Of a DNA stretch of 14,954 bases, positions 13,457-14,954 are shown piece after piece; positions within the stretch are counted from its first letter, which is position 1; every line of letters starts with the position of its first letter. The notes under the pieces were generated by a model. It was given only the letters and a program-made list of their open reading frames with translations, was not told the DNA's origin and searched no databases. This stretch comes from a bacterium. GTDB lineage: Bacteria > Krumholzibacteriota > Krumholzibacteria > LZORAL124-64-63. Location of the stretch: assembly GCA_021767885.1 (NCBI GenBank), contig JAASSM010000006.1, positions 1-14,954 of the forward strand, given 5' to 3'. Position numbers and translations under genes: made by a program.

Positions 13457-14749
13457 ATGCCACGCCTGCTGACCGGTCGTCACGCCCGTGCCGGCCTCTG
13501 CGCCCTGACCCTGCTCCTGCTCGCGACGGCCACGCCGGCGCAGATCGTCAGCCGCGACGCCGACGTCGAGCCGGTGCTCGCCGACATCGTCATCGAGGGC
13601 AACACCAGGACCGAGCGCTGGCTCATCGAGGAGGTCATCGACCTCGAGCCGGGCGATCCGTTCTCCCTCACCACGTTCGATGCGGTCTGGGATCGCCTGG
13701 AGGACTGTGGCTACTTCGCCTTCGTGGACCTGGACACCCGCGAGGATGCCGACGGCGGCGTCACGCTGCTGGTGACGGTGGAGGAGGAGAAGACCACCCG
13801 CGTGACCCCCTACGTCCGCTACGACCGCCGTCACAAGTACTTCCTGGGCGGCGCCCTCACCGACACCAACCTGCGCGGCAAGGGCGAGATCCTCGACCTG
13901 CAGGCCAGCGTCCTGTACACCCAGCGCCTGCGGGGCTCGTGGACCAAGCCGTGGCTGTTCCGGGCCGAGGGGCTGAGCCTCGAACTGGATGCACAGTGGC
14001 ACCGCGCCGACTTCGTCTTCCGGCCCTTCGAGTACACCGCCTGGCACACCCTGGCGGACGTGCGCCAGAACTTCGCCGGCGGCTGGTTCCTGGAGGCGGG
14101 GGGCGGTCACGAGAGCTTCGACCAGCACGATGCCTACACCTGGGAGGCCGGGCCCGGCGTGGTCGATCATGCCGCCGGACGCCGCGACACCTGGGTGCTG
14201 CACGCCGGCGCCGGTCTCGACACGCGCGACAACGTCTACTACCCGGAGCGGGGCCTCTACGCCGCCTATGACTACAGCTACCGCCTCGGCGGCGACGTGG
14301 ATGGCCTCGCGCGGCACCGGGTGGATGTCCGCGCGTTCATCCCGCTGCCCGGCGCCCCCATCCTGGCCCTGCACGGCCTGGCCCATCTCTCCGATCCGCC
14401 GCCGTACCCGGAGTACGTGCTGCGCTGGGGCGGCCCGGAGACCGTCCGCGGCGCCCGCTATGCCAGCCGCGAGGGCGACACCGCCTACCTGGCCACCGCC
14501 GAGCTCCGCTGGCCGCTGGTGATGATGCCGGTGGCGGTGACGGGCGAGACCGTGGGCCTGGGCCTGCACGCGTTCACCGACGTGGGCGACGCCTACTACG
14601 ACGACCTCCAGGATCCCGCACCCCGCGCCCTCTTCAGCTACGGCGCCGGCCTCCACGTCAGCCTGCTGACCTGGCAGCTGCGCTTCGAGGCCGCGAAGGA
14701 GCGCGACGGGGACTGGACCTTCGAGTTCATGGACGTCTTCAACTTCTGA
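13457..14749 (+). CDS. Omp85/BamA-TamA family outer-membrane protein, single POTRA
   Basis: A 430-residue outer-membrane protein. The signal peptide covers about residues 1-28 (hydrophobic core ALTLLLLATATPA, likely cut before Q29). One POTRA domain follows at about 41-115: ADIVIEGNTRTERWLIEEVI ... GDPFSLTTFDAVWDRLEDCGYF ... VTVEEE. A 16-strand-type barrel runs from about 118 to the end, with GGALTDTNLRGKGEIL and the loop-6 motif VRGARY (R331, in GGPETVRGARY), and a terminal Phe in FNF. BamA itself has five POTRAs, so this is a short relative, perhaps TamA-like, a Patatin/ShlB-type relative or a lineage-specific one. Members insert proteins into, or move substrates across, the outer membrane. 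The start is ATG 13457, with GGGAG 6 bases upstream (13446-13450). pgeF follows after 10 bases on the same strand. Confidence 0.88.
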   Translation: MPRLLTGRHARAGLCALTLLLLATATPAQIVSRDADVEPVLADIVIEGNTRTERWLIEEVIDLEPGDPFSLTTFDAVWDRLEDCGYFAFVDLDTREDADGGVTLLVTVEEEKTTRVTPYVRYDRRHKYFLGGALTDTNLRGKGEILDLQASVLYTQRLRGSWTKPWLFRAEGLSLELDAQWHRADFVFRPFEYTAWHTLADVRQNFAGGWFLEAGGGHESFDQHDAYTWEAGPGVVDHAAGRRDTWVLHAGAGLDTRDNVYYPERGLYAAYDYSYRLGGDVDGLARHRVDVRAFIPLPGAPILALHGLAHLSDPPPYPEYVLRWGGPETVRGARYASREGDTAYLATAELRWPLVMMPVAVTGETVGLGLHAFTDVGDAYYDDLQDPAPRALFSYGAGLHVSLLTWQLRFEAAKERDGDWTFEFMDVFNF

Positions 14750-14759
14750 GCAGGGCCTC

Positions 14760-14954
14760 ATGTCCGCCGGCCTGGTCTTCACCGCCGACACCCCCTGGCC
14801 CCTGGGCCGGTTCCCGCTGCTGGCCGGCCTGCCGGACGTCGCCCACGCGGTCACCACCCGCGCGGGCCCCGATCTCGGCACCGTGGCCACCGCCGCCCGG
14901 ACCGCCACGGCGGCGGCCGCGGCGGCCGCGGCCATCGGCCTGGACGGCGCCGCC
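14760..14954 (+). CDS. pgeF: Peptidoglycan editing factor PgeF (laccase-domain/YfiH family), N-terminal part
   Basis: 65 codons are visible from ATG 14760, with AGG 9 bases upstream; the gene runs out of the window. The N-terminus shows FPLLAGLPDVAHAVTTRAGPDLGT, matching the family's opening 'HAVTTR.GG.S...' segment that precedes the Cys/His metal-site core (not visible here). PgeF is reported to act as a cytoplasmic purine nucleoside/peptidoglycan-precursor quality-control enzyme in the DUF152 family. An eight-alanine run (14910-14933) follows, encoded by GCG/GCC alternation, and is a spacer-like low-complexity insertion before AIGLDG. Because the catalytic part lies outside, the call depends on the N-terminus. 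Co-orientation with the Omp85 gene (10-base gap) suggests one transcript. Confidence 0.72.
   Translation, partial: MSAGLVFTADTPWPLGRFPLLAGLPDVAHAVTTRAGPDLGTVATAARTATAAAAAAAAIGLDGAA

Noticed and set aside
10235..14935. Minus-strand long frames over 10235-12127, 11869-13458 and 13403-14935
   Set aside because: They oppose well-supported plus-strand genes (hsp20, FAH, the helical/SPFH pair and the second Omp85) and show only composition-driven sequence.
1..14954. CRISPR array, tRNA, rRNA or insertion sequence
   Set aside because: No spaced direct repeats, cloverleaf, rRNA-like block or transposase-like protein could be recognised.

Overview
This window is a GC-rich stretch (roughly 70% G+C by eye) from a Gram-negative bacterium: it carries an RND efflux pump, two Omp85-type outer-membrane barrels, a lipid-linked sugar flippase and a sodium/amino-acid symporter. 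One gene needs UGA read as selenocysteine, so the organism should have the SelA/SelB/SelC/SelD machinery elsewhere. The gene content and style fit a little-cultured lineage such as the FCB or Krumholzibacteriota/Eisenbacteria-like groups, or a deltaproteobacterium. That placement is inference; there is no rRNA or other marker here.

Layout: 1-3775 (+) is the end of an RND membrane-fusion protein translationally coupled to a complete RND permease. 3974-4321 (+) is a short A-type iron-sulfur carrier-like gene (HesB family) interrupted by an in-frame TGA at 4088-4090. The TGA sits exactly where the family's conserved cysteine lies and is followed by a SECIS-like hairpin, so it is read here as a selenoprotein. 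A strong intrinsic terminator closes it. 4425-4482 is a C/G-tract cluster able to form a G-quadruplex on the minus strand.

4541-6492 (-) is a likely two-gene unit: an alanine/glycine:Na+ symporter (AGCS) with an unusual soluble insert, followed by a small zinc-ribbon protein with a very acidic tail. 6669-8189 (-) is a polysaccharide flippase, and 8403-10238 (-) is a POTRA/Omp85-like outer-membrane protein. A 13-bp inverted repeat pair brackets most of the gap between them.

10388-10786 (+) is a small heat-shock protein with its own terminator and a possible sigma-54-like upstream element. 10925-11827 (+) is a fumarylacetoacetate hydrolase-family enzyme. 12145-13362 (+) is a tight pair of uncharacterised genes: a helical protein and an SPFH-like protein. 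13457-14954 (+) is a second, shorter Omp85 protein followed closely by the start of pgeF (peptidoglycan editing factor), cut by the window end.

Most of the window is cell-envelope function: efflux, barrel proteins, flippase and peptidoglycan quality control. The main discovery candidate is the HesB-like selenoprotein, which a standard gene caller would split or drop. Long open frames antisense to the real genes are side effects of high GC and are not annotated.
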